Source: Ramlibacter alkalitolerans (GTDB lineage: Bacteria; Pseudomonadota; Gammaproteobacteria; Burkholderiales; Burkholderiaceae_C). Taken from it: DNA of 64,000 nucleotides. Within the stretch, counting starts at the first letter, position 1. Each line of letters starts with the position of its first letter. The translations under genes were made by a program, and so were the position numbers. Under the pieces are notes generated by a model. The model worked only from the letters and a program-made list of their open reading frames with translations. It had not been told where the DNA came from and made no database searches. Location: positions 62,001 to 126,000 of the forward strand of contig NZ_JAEQND010000002.1 of NCBI RefSeq assembly GCF_016722765.1, in the 5' to 3' direction. Shown one piece after another: positions 38,696-46,201 of the stretch.

Positions 38696-39195
38696 GCGTC
38701 CTTCAGCACGCGATCCAGTTCGGCGCGCACCGGGGCCGCGTCCCAGTCCCTTGCGCCGACCCAGCAGGCCAGCACGCCGCCATCGCGGGCGACCACGAAG
38801 GTCTGGGGCAGCGCATCGAGCCCGAGCTGCCGCACCACCGGCTGGCGCGGCCCGAGCACCGCGGCGCGCAGGCGCGCGGCGCGTTCGGCGAGGTACTCGC
38901 GCACCGGGAACACGTCGTCGGCCAGCGCGATGGCGGAGACCTGCACGCCGCGGCCGGCCAGCGCCATGCCGAGCCGTTCGAGCGCCGGCAGTTCGGCACG
39001 GCAGGGCGCGCACCACAGGGCCCACAGGTTGACGATGCGGGCCTGCGTGCTGAGTGCGGGCAGGGTGGCGGCCTGGCCGCTGAGTTCCGTCACGCTCAGT
39101 TCCGGCCAGCGGGGGCGGTCGGCGGGAGCGGGGGAGCGGCCGCAGCCGCTGAGGCAGGCAGCGAGCGCGGAGGCGATCGCGGCCCGCCGCTTCAC
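38692..39195 (-). CDS. TlpA/CcmG-like thioredoxin lipoprotein
   Basis: The 167-residue protein has a lipoprotein signal (LSGC, Cys18) and a thioredoxin-like domain with the redox motif WCAPC (Cys63, Cys66) and the cis-Pro in LPQTF. In a ccm operon such a protein keeps apocytochrome cysteines reduced for heme attachment (the role of CcmG). It would face the periplasm. It overlaps ccmI (ATGA) and the kinase gene (ATGA). Confidence 0.88.
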   Translation of the reverse strand: MKRRAAIASALAACLSGCGRSPAPADRPRWPELSVTELSGQAATLPALSTQARIVNLWALWCAPCRAELPALERLGMALAGRGVQVSAIALADDVFPVREYLAERAARLRAAVLGPRQPVVRQLGLDALPQTFVVARDGGVLACWVGARDWDAAPVRAELDRVLKDA

Positions 39196-40487
39196 TTCAC
39201 GACCTCGGTGATCACCAGCTTGATGTCCTTCGCACCGACCTTCACCGGGCCGAAGGTGCCGGTCAGGTCGCCCGGCTGCGGCATGGCGTTGCCGCTCTTC
39301 GAAACGCGGGCTACCAGCTGCACCTGCTCGCGCAGCGAGATGCGCGACTCGGGCGACATCGCCATCGAGTCGTCCAGCTTGAACTGCAGCGGGAACTTGT
39401 CGGCGGAGGCGCGCAGGATCGCCAGCGGCATGCGGCTGCCGTCGGCGGGACGGGCGTAGACGAACAGCGTCGCGCCCGGGGGCAGGCTGCCCTTGACGGC
39501 GTCGGCCACGCTGACACTGCCTTCGACCGTCGCACCGGCAGCCACTGCGGCCGGCTTGTCCGCGGGGGCGGCGGCCGGCTTGTCGGCCGGCGCAGCGGCG
39601 ACTTCGGCGGCGCCCGGCACCGGCTTGCCGCCGGCCTTGGCGGCTTCGGCCAGCGCCTGGTCGATGTTGGACTGCACCGAGGCGGCCGGCGGCGAGCCGG
39701 GGGGCACCGTGGCCAGCAGCTTCTTCCAGTACGCCGCGGCGCCGTTGAAGTCGCCCCGGTTGAAGGCGGCGGTGCCGGCCAGCGAGAGCGACTTCTGGTG
39801 CGCCGGATCGAGCTTGAGCGCTTCCTTCACGAGCTGGTCGGGCTTGCCTTCGAGGCTGCGGCCGTTGACCATCGCCAGCACGTCGGCGTAGTCGGCCATC
39901 AGGTTGGGATCCTGGCGATTGAGCTGGTAGGCCTTGTCGTAGGCCTGCGCGGCTTCAGGCAGGCGCTGGAACACCACGTACGAGCGCGCCAGCATCTGCC
40001 AGCCGGTGGCATCGTCGGGGTTCTTCTGCAGCTTGTCGGCCAGGGCCTGCACCATGGACTCCATCTGCTCCTGCGACATCGCATGCGGGGCGTCCTTGCC
40101 GGCGGCGGCCTCCTGCTCGCTCTCCGGATGCAGCGCGGCCGGCGTGCCGAGCACGCCGTACAGCACCAGCGCGCCGACGGGGATCAGCGCCGCCACGGTG
40201 GCCACGAGCGCCTTCGATTGCGGCGGCTGCGCCTTCGGCTGCTCGGCGCCGACGTCGCCGACTTCCTCGATCACGCGGGTCTGCAGTTCCTCCAGCGCCT
40301 GCGCGTGCTGTTCCGGCGTGAGGGTGCCGGCGGCGAATTCGGCTTCGATCTGCGCGCGCTGGTCGCGGTAGGCGGCCATGGGCGAGAGCCCGGCGCGGGT
40401 GGTGGCGGGCCGCAGCAGCGGCGGCAGCACGAACAGCAGCGCGCCGCCGAGCAGCAGGGCGACGCTGGCCCAGAAAGCGATGGTCAT
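39192..40487 (-). CDS. ccmI: Cytochrome c maturation protein CcmI
   Basis: The 431-residue protein has the CcmI layout: an N-terminal membrane helix, a short loop with the typical PMAAYRDQRAQIEAEFAAGT segment, a second helix (VATVAALIPVGALVLYGVLG), then periplasmic TPR repeats and a C-terminal beta domain. CcmI holds the apocytochrome and passes it to CcmF/H. It overlaps ccmH and tlpA by 4 nt each. Ala/Pro/Lys-rich linkers separate the domains. Confidence 0.92.
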   Translation of the reverse strand: MTIAFWASVALLLGGALLFVLPPLLRPATTRAGLSPMAAYRDQRAQIEAEFAAGTLTPEQHAQALEELQTRVIEEVGDVGAEQPKAQPPQSKALVATVAALIPVGALVLYGVLGTPAALHPESEQEAAAGKDAPHAMSQEQMESMVQALADKLQKNPDDATGWQMLARSYVVFQRLPEAAQAYDKAYQLNRQDPNLMADYADVLAMVNGRSLEGKPDQLVKEALKLDPAHQKSLSLAGTAAFNRGDFNGAAAYWKKLLATVPPGSPPAASVQSNIDQALAEAAKAGGKPVPGAAEVAAAPADKPAAAPADKPAAVAAGATVEGSVSVADAVKGSLPPGATLFVYARPADGSRMPLAILRASADKFPLQFKLDDSMAMSPESRISLREQVQLVARVSKSGNAMPQPGDLTGTFGPVKVGAKDIKLVITEVVK

Positions 40488-40975
40488 GAACGGATCTCCG
40501 GCTCGTCGGCGAGCAGTCGCGCGGCCTGGCGGCGCTGTTCCTCGGTGAGGTGGGGGGTGGCGTGCGCGGCCGAGCGGCGGCGGCGCACGATGAGCGCGGC
40601 AACGCCGAGGCCGATGGCCATCAGCGCGAAGGGGCCGACCCACAACAGGATGGTGGTGGCCTTCATCGGCGGCTTGTACAGCACGAAGTCGCCGTAGCGC
40701 TCCACCATGAAGTCGAGGATCTGGCGGTCGGTCTTGCCGGTCTTGAGCTGTTCGCGGATCTGGTTCTTCAGGTCGATCGCGAGGCCGGCGTGCGAGTCGG
40801 CGATGGTCTGGTTCTGGCAGACCAGGCAGCGCAGTTCCAGGCCGATGTCGTTGACGCGCTTCTCCAGCGCCGGGTCTTCCGCGACGTCCGGCGCATCGGC
40901 CGCGCGGGCCGCCAGCATGGCGCAGGCGACGGCCAGCAGCACGAGGGCGAGGCGCAGCAGGTGCTTCATCTTCAT
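40484..40975 (-). CDS. ccmH: Cytochrome c maturation protein CcmH
   Basis: The 163-residue protein has a signal peptide, the CcmH/NrfF/CycL motif LRCLVCQNQ (Cys50, Cys53), and a membrane helix followed by a basic cytoplasmic tail. It reduces or holds the CXXCH motif of the apocytochrome for CcmF. It overlaps ccmF and ccmI. Confidence 0.94.
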   Translation of the reverse strand: MKMKHLLRLALVLLAVACAMLAARAADAPDVAEDPALEKRVNDIGLELRCLVCQNQTIADSHAGLAIDLKNQIREQLKTGKTDRQILDFMVERYGDFVLYKPPMKATTILLWVGPFALMAIGLGVAALIVRRRRSAAHATPHLTEEQRRQAARLLADEPEIRS

Positions 40976-42954
40976 GCCTTGGCTCCCGCGAGGCCGGCGG
41001 CGGCGCGCCGCTTTTCTTCCTTGGCCAGCCGGTAGCGGCGGTCGGTCGCGGCGAGCAGCCCGCCCAGCGCCATCAGCAGTGCGCCACCCCAGATCCAGTC
41101 GATGAAGGGCTTGACCTGCACCCGCACCGCGAACGCCTTGTCGTCGATGGCCTCGCCGATCGAGACGTACAGGTCGCGCGTGAGGCCGGCGTCGATGGCG
41201 GCTTCCGTCATCGGCATCTGGGAGGCGGTGTAGAGGCGCTTCTCCGGGTACAGCGTCTGCACGACGCGCTCACCCTTGCTCACCTTGATGGTCGCCTTCA
41301 GCGCGATGTAGTTCGGGCCGTTGTACTCGCCCATGCTTTCCATCAGGAAGGTGTAGCCGCCCAGGGTGGCGCTGGTGCCGGGAGACATCTTCACGTCCTT
41401 CTCGGCTTCCCAGGCCTTGACCATGGTCACGCCGAAGATGAACACGCCGATGCCCAGGTGGGCGACGATCATGCCCCACTCGGCGCGCGGCAGCACGCGC
41501 GGCGCACGGGCCAGGCGCTGCAGCAGGTTGCCGCCGGCGTTGCGGGTGCGTTCCAGCAGCAGGGTGAGGGTGGTACCGACGACCCAGGCGGCCAGCAGGA
41601 TGCCGAAGGAGGCGAGCAGCGAACCGCCGGCGGCGATCGACACGCCCGCCGCCACGAGGCTGGCGACGATGGCACCCATCAGGCGCCGCGTCAGGTCGGG
41701 CAGCGTGGCCTCGCGCCAGCGGGCCAGCGGACCGATGCCCATGAGGAAGACGGCAGGCGCCATCAGCGGCACGAACACGGCTTCGAAGTAGGGCGGGCCG
41801 ACCGAGATCTTGCCCAGGTTCAGCGAGTCGAGCAGCAGCGGGTACAGGGTGCCGAGCATCACGCTGGCGGCAGCCACCGCGAGCAGCACGTTGTTCACCA
41901 GCAGCATCGATTCGCGCGAGATGGCGGAGAAGCCGCCGCCCAGGCCGACCTTGGGTGCGCGGGCCGCGAACAGCGTCAGCGAGCCGCCCACCACCAGCAC
42001 CAGGAAGCCCAGGATGTAGATGCCGCGCTTGGGATCCGTCGCGAAGGCATGCACGGAGGTCAGCACGCCGGAGCGGACCAGGAAGGTGCCCAGCAGGCTG
42101 AAGGAGAAGGCGAAGATGGCCAGCAGCACCGTCCAGGAGCGGAACACGCCGCGCTTTTCCGTCACGGCCAGCGAGTGGATCAGCGCCGTGCCGACCAGCC
42201 AGGGCAGGAAGGACGCGTTTTCCACCGGGTCCCAGAACCACCAGCCGCCCCAGCCCAGTTCGTAGTACGCCCAGCCGGAGCCGATCGCGATGCCCAGGGT
42301 GAGGAACATCCACGCGATGGTGGTCCAGGGACGCGACCAGCGCGCCCAGGTGGCGTCCAGCCGGCCGGAGAGCAGGGCGGAAATGGCGAAGGCGAAGGCG
42401 ACCGAGAAGCCGACGTAGCCCATGTACAGCATCGGCGGGTGGATCACCATGCCCGGGTCCTGCAGCAGCGGGTTCAGGTCGCGGCCTTCGGCGGCGGCGG
42501 GCAGCAGGCGCTCGAAGGGGTTGGACGTGAACAGCAGGAAGCCGAGGAAGCCGGCGGCGATCAGGCCCATGATGCCCAGCACGCGGGCGACGAACACCGT
42601 CGGCAGGCGGTTGCTGAACACGGACACCGCCACGCCCCACAGGCCCAGCATGAAGACCCACAGCAGCATCGAGCCCTCGTGGCCGCCCCACACCGCGGCG
42701 ACGCGGTAGGGCGTGGGCAGCTGCGTGTTGGAGTGCTGCGCCACCACCAGGATGCTGAAGTCGTTGTTCACGAAGGCCGCGATCAGCAGCAGGAACGCGA
42801 TGGCCACGAACAGGAACTGCCCCTGGGCCGCCGGCTGCGCCACCGACATCCAGGCATTGCGCCCCCTGGCTGCGCCCATGAGGGGCAGGATGCCCTGCGC
42901 CAGCGCCAGCATCAGCGCGACGATCAGGCAGAAGTGGCCGATTTCACCAATCAT
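40972..42954 (-). CDS. ccmF: Heme lyase CcmF
   Basis: The 660-residue integral membrane protein contains the WWD domain (WGGWWFWDPVENASF, about 235-249) and the other conserved CcmF segments with heme-ligand His residues (GGHEGSMLLW near 91, MVIHPPMLYMGY near 170). It joins heme from CcmE to the reduced CXXCH cysteines on the periplasmic side. It follows ccmC with a 4-nt overlap; no ccmE or ccmD lies between them, which is unusual. Confidence 0.95.
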   Translation of the reverse strand: MIGEIGHFCLIVALMLALAQGILPLMGAARGRNAWMSVAQPAAQGQFLFVAIAFLLLIAAFVNNDFSILVVAQHSNTQLPTPYRVAAVWGGHEGSMLLWVFMLGLWGVAVSVFSNRLPTVFVARVLGIMGLIAAGFLGFLLFTSNPFERLLPAAAEGRDLNPLLQDPGMVIHPPMLYMGYVGFSVAFAFAISALLSGRLDATWARWSRPWTTIAWMFLTLGIAIGSGWAYYELGWGGWWFWDPVENASFLPWLVGTALIHSLAVTEKRGVFRSWTVLLAIFAFSFSLLGTFLVRSGVLTSVHAFATDPKRGIYILGFLVLVVGGSLTLFAARAPKVGLGGGFSAISRESMLLVNNVLLAVAAASVMLGTLYPLLLDSLNLGKISVGPPYFEAVFVPLMAPAVFLMGIGPLARWREATLPDLTRRLMGAIVASLVAAGVSIAAGGSLLASFGILLAAWVVGTTLTLLLERTRNAGGNLLQRLARAPRVLPRAEWGMIVAHLGIGVFIFGVTMVKAWEAEKDVKMSPGTSATLGGYTFLMESMGEYNGPNYIALKATIKVSKGERVVQTLYPEKRLYTASQMPMTEAAIDAGLTRDLYVSIGEAIDDKAFAVRVQVKPFIDWIWGGALLMALGGLLAATDRRYRLAKEEKRRAAAGLAGAKA

Positions 42955-43694
42955 TGTTGCTCCTTGGCAGGCGTCCGGGCGTTGCCGCCCTCGGCACGTG
43001 CCGATCCGAAATTCCGCCCGCCCGGACCATCGTCACGCTCTCGCGTGAAGGCGTCCAGGCGCGCGAGCACCACGGCGGCTGCATACAGGCAGGCCGCCAG
43101 CGTCATCAGGGCCATGGCCCCGGTGACCAGAGGCGAGCGGCCGACCGTGGCGGCGGCGCGCTCGTGCAGGGTATGCCACCAGTCCACCGAAAGATAGATG
43201 ATGGGAATGTTGAGGGCGCCGGTCAGCACCAGCACCGCGCCCGCGCGCTGCGCCCGGGCCGGTTCGTCCGCGCCGTGCCGCAAGGCCATCAGGCCGGCGA
43301 AAAGCAGCAGCAGCACGAGCTCGCACACCAGCCGGGCCTCCAGGCCCCACCAGGTGCCGCGCACCTGCTGGCTCCCGAAGCCGGTCCACAGCGCGACGAA
43401 AGCCGCCGCGGCACCCACCGGAGCGATCGCTTCCAGCGTCCGCGCCGGCAGCACATGCCGGCCCTGCAGGCTCGCCGCCGCGGCGCATACCGCCGCGCCA
43501 TAGAGCAGCAGGGACAGCCACGCCGCAGGCACATGGATGTAAACGATCGTGTAATCCCCCAGAGGTTCCGCCGGGTACCCACCGATTATCGCCGCGATGA
43601 GGCTGAGCACGATTGCGACCGCCGTCAGGCCACGCGCGACGCCACGCATCGGGCGGCTGGGGCGGTGGACGGAGGAAGAGGGCACGGCGAGCAA
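42951..43694 (-). CDS. ccmC: CcmC-like heme handling protein with variant WWD motif
   Basis: The 247-residue protein has six hydrophobic segments and two expected heme-ligand His (YIHVPAAWLSLL and SVDWWHTLHE), as in CcmC. The tryptophan-rich loop reads GTWWGLEARLVCEL where standard CcmC has WWVWDARLTS, so the Trp-Asp pair is Leu-Glu. I start at TTG 43694 with AGGAG six bases upstream; ATG 43649 would cut into the N-terminus. CcmC moves heme to CcmE. It is the first gene of the ccm-kinase-regulator operon and follows a sigma-54 site. Confidence 0.82.
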   Translation of the reverse strand: MLAVPSSSVHRPSRPMRGVARGLTAVAIVLSLIAAIIGGYPAEPLGDYTIVYIHVPAAWLSLLLYGAAVCAAAASLQGRHVLPARTLEAIAPVGAAAAFVALWTGFGSQQVRGTWWGLEARLVCELVLLLLFAGLMALRHGADEPARAQRAGAVLVLTGALNIPIIYLSVDWWHTLHERAAATVGRSPLVTGAMALMTLAACLYAAAVVLARLDAFTRERDDGPGGRNFGSARAEGGNARTPAKEQQ

Positions 43695-43717
43695 GACGGA
43701 CTCCTGAACGTCGATCC

Positions 43718-43733
43718 TGCATGGAATGTGCCA
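43718..43733 (-). promoter_or_regulatory. Candidate sigma-54 promoter of the ccm operon
   Basis: Minus strand reads TGGCACATTCCATGCA: a perfect -24 hexamer and a -12 element ATGCA with correct spacing. Predicted start of transcription is about 43707, just ahead of the AGGAG ribosome site of ccmC. Confidence 0.65.
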
Positions 43734-43833
43734 ACCTGTATCGCCCTCCCGCGGGGGCAAATGGGCCGAAAGCTTCCCGCCCGCAGGACGGGGGGGCGCG
43801 TCTTTCCCGGAAACAGGAAGCGGCGTGGCGCGG

Positions 43834-44406
43834 CTACGGGCGCGGCGGGGCGGTCGGCGCCGTGGGGACCGCGGCGGCTTCGGTGCCCGCCGGATGCCGG
43901 CCCAGCTTGGCCTCCCACTCCCACAGGGCCGAGCGTGCGCGCGTGCGGTGAGGGTCGTCGGCCGGGGCGAAGTGCAGGTAGGTCCGCATGGCGCCCAGCG
44001 CACTTTCGTAGTCCTGCCCGGCCTCCTGCGTGAGGGCCAGGCCGTAGTAGGCATTGGCCTGGCGCGGATTCAGCTCGATCGCCGCCTCGAAGAAGCCGCG
44101 GGCGGCGTCGTACTTCTCCAGGCCGACCAGCGCATAACCCATGTTGACGTGCGCTTCGGGCAGCCGCGGCGCGAGCTGCAGCACCCGGTGCAGGGCCGTG
44201 ATGGCGTGGTCGTACTGCTTCGCGTGCAGCATCACGGCGGCCTGCTCGAAGCGCTGCTGCAGCTCGCGTTGCTGCATCTGCTGCTGGTGTTCGAGCCGGC
44301 CGACGGTGGCGGGCGGCGCGTTCAGGCGCACGATCCCGGCGACCAGGGCCAGGGCGAAGATGAGGAAGGCGGCCGCCCAGGCGGTCTGGCGTTTGCGCGG
44401 GTTCAT
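43834..44406 (-). CDS. TPR-repeat membrane-anchored protein
   Basis: The 190-residue protein has an N-terminal membrane anchor (AAAFLIFALALVAGIVRL), a short coiled-coil Gln-rich segment, and about three TPR motifs (ALHRVLQLAPRLPEAHVNMG, AIELNPRQANAYYGLAL), ending in a Pro/Ala tail. It resembles the TPR part of CcmI/NrfG, which binds apocytochrome tails. It is the last gene of the long cytochrome operon, right behind ccsA, so an apocytochrome chaperone role is likely but inferred. Confidence 0.8.
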   Translation of the reverse strand: MNPRKRQTAWAAAFLIFALALVAGIVRLNAPPATVGRLEHQQQMQQRELQQRFEQAAVMLHAKQYDHAITALHRVLQLAPRLPEAHVNMGYALVGLEKYDAARGFFEAAIELNPRQANAYYGLALTQEAGQDYESALGAMRTYLHFAPADDPHRTRARSALWEWEAKLGRHPAGTEAAAVPTAPTAPPRP

Positions 44407-45236
44407 ACCGCTCCCTTGTGCGGCGCCGTCGACACGAACGGAACCCCGAAGAAGGTCAGGAAGGCGATCGCGAAGACCGCCAGGATCATGAGGGCCCCGG
44501 CCCGTGGGCCGAGGCGCCAGCTCAGGCGCGCATGGATCGCGGCGGACAGGGCCAGCCAGGTGATGAAGGCCCAGGTCTCCAGCGGATCCCAGGCCCAGAA
44601 ACGGCCCCAGGCATCCTGCGCCCACACGGCGCCGGCGATCAGCATCAGGCTCTCGAACACCAGCGCGGCCAGCATGAAGCGCCAGGCCAGCAGGTCGAGG
44701 CCGGCGTCGCCGGGCATCTGCCGGAACCAGCGGCTGCCCCGTTCGGTGCGACGCGCCAGCAGCACGCCGGCAAGACCGGCGGCCACCAGGGCACAACCGA
44801 GGAAGATCTTGCCCAGCGTGACGTGCACCCACAGCACCGGCATCTCGTAGGTGGCAGGCAGCGTGCTGTCGGCGGCGTTGGACACCAGGAGCCAGGCGGC
44901 CATCACGGCCAGCAGGCCGAGCACCACCGGCGCGCTGTCCCGCAGCAGCGGCAGCCGCAGGCTGGCGACGCGCCAGATCAGCCCCAGGCTCAGCAGGCTG
45001 CTCGCCAGCACCTCGAACATGGTGAGGAATGGGCCATGGCCGATGCGCGACCAGCGCAGCGCGATGCCGACGGTGAGGACGGCCAGCGCCAGGTCGTTGA
45101 GCGAGATCGGCAGCGCGGAAGCGGCCGGCCCGCGCGCCATGGCGGCGCGGCCCCAGGCCAGGGCGGCTGCGCAGGCCACCAGGCCGGCGCCCAGGTACAG
45201 CACCCAGGTGTCCAGCGCCTGGACGGCGGCGTTCAT
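44403..45236 (-). CDS. ccsA: System II cytochrome c synthase subunit CcsA/ResC
   Basis: The 277-residue membrane protein has eight hydrophobic segments and the WWD-type motif WGRFWAWDPLETWAF (about 210-224). Flanking His residues are suited to heme (VHVTLGK near 138, AAIHARLSW near 236). This is the CcsA half of the System II synthase, which attaches heme without CcmE/F/H. It overlaps the ResB gene by 4 nt. Presence next to a System I operon is notable. Confidence 0.9.
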   Translation of the reverse strand: MNAAVQALDTWVLYLGAGLVACAAALAWGRAAMARGPAASALPISLNDLALAVLTVGIALRWSRIGHGPFLTMFEVLASSLLSLGLIWRVASLRLPLLRDSAPVVLGLLAVMAAWLLVSNAADSTLPATYEMPVLWVHVTLGKIFLGCALVAAGLAGVLLARRTERGSRWFRQMPGDAGLDLLAWRFMLAALVFESLMLIAGAVWAQDAWGRFWAWDPLETWAFITWLALSAAIHARLSWRLGPRAGALMILAVFAIAFLTFFGVPFVSTAPHKGAV

Positions 45237-46201
45237 GCGGGCACTCCTTCGGCCAGCGGCAGCGGGCGGGCGACGCGGCCCCACAGGTGCCAGGCGAGCC
45301 CGGCCACGCCCAGCAGCGACACGACGAGCAGGGGGATCAGCGTGGGATCGTAGAACACGCGGTAGCCCATCCAGCCGGTGAGCCGCTCGTAGCGCAGCAC
45401 GCCCTGTCCGAGCCGGAAGCTGTCGCCTGGCCGCAGTTCGCGCCGGGCGCCGGCGCCTTCCACCACCAGCACCGCCGGCACGGCCTGCGGCGACAGCGTC
45501 CAGGCCTTGCCTTCCTCCAGCGGCTGCTCCACGCGCAGGTGGAACTGCAGCACGCTCCCGTCCGGGGCCGTCCAGGTGTTGTCCTGCTTCCACTCGAACA
45601 GCGGGTAGCTGGGCATGTGCAGCACGCCGCGCAGCGGCTCGGCGCCCTCCTGCTCCCAGGACAGCAAAGGCGCAAAACCCTTGTTGTGCGTCGTGTAGAA
45701 GCGGTAGCCGTCCAGGACCAGCGGCGTGTCGTCGCCTACCACGCGCGGTGCGTCTTCGCCGGCGAGCCACAGGGTGCTGCGGGTGTGGCGCCGCTTCACG
45801 CCCGGCGCGTAGTCGACTTCCCAGCTGCCCTGGCGGAACTGCAGGCGCTGCCAGGCGTCGCCGTGCCAAGGCCCTTGCCCCGTCACGGTGAGCAGCGCCG
45901 GATCGTAGAAGCCGTCCTCCGACACCTCCACCCGGGCGTCGAAATGCGTCAGGCGTCCCCAGCCGGCCAGCAGCAGGAACACCAGCATCGCGACGTGGAA
46001 CAGGCCGAGTCCGCCGCGCCGCAGTGCCGGCCGCAGCACGATCGCGGCCGCGAGGTTCAGGCCCAGGAGCGCCAGCGGCAGCACGATGGACGCCAGGCTC
46101 AGCGCAGGATCCTCGATGACCGCCAGCGCGCCGACCGCGAGCAGGGCGAAGCCCGCCAGCGTCAGGCGCACGGAAGCGATCGCCTGCAGCACGCGTCTCA
46201 T
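45233..46201 (-). CDS. resB: System II cytochrome c synthase subunit ResB/CcsB
   Basis: The 322-residue protein matches the ResB family: three N-terminal membrane helices (about 10-105), a periplasmic beta-rich domain with FYTTHNKGFAPLL, and a C-terminal helix (LIPLLVVSLLGVAGLAWHLW). ResB and CcsA form the heme channel and synthase of System II. It is shorter than the 400-500-residue ResB of many bacteria. It overlaps the 11-heme cytochrome and ccsA genes (ATGA both sides), which suggests that this synthase serves that cytochrome. Confidence 0.85.
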   Translation of the reverse strand: MRRVLQAIASVRLTLAGFALLAVGALAVIEDPALSLASIVLPLALLGLNLAAAIVLRPALRRGGLGLFHVAMLVFLLLAGWGRLTHFDARVEVSEDGFYDPALLTVTGQGPWHGDAWQRLQFRQGSWEVDYAPGVKRRHTRSTLWLAGEDAPRVVGDDTPLVLDGYRFYTTHNKGFAPLLSWEQEGAEPLRGVLHMPSYPLFEWKQDNTWTAPDGSVLQFHLRVEQPLEEGKAWTLSPQAVPAVLVVEGAGARRELRPGDSFRLGQGVLRYERLTGWMGYRVFYDPTLIPLLVVSLLGVAGLAWHLWGRVARPLPLAEGVPA

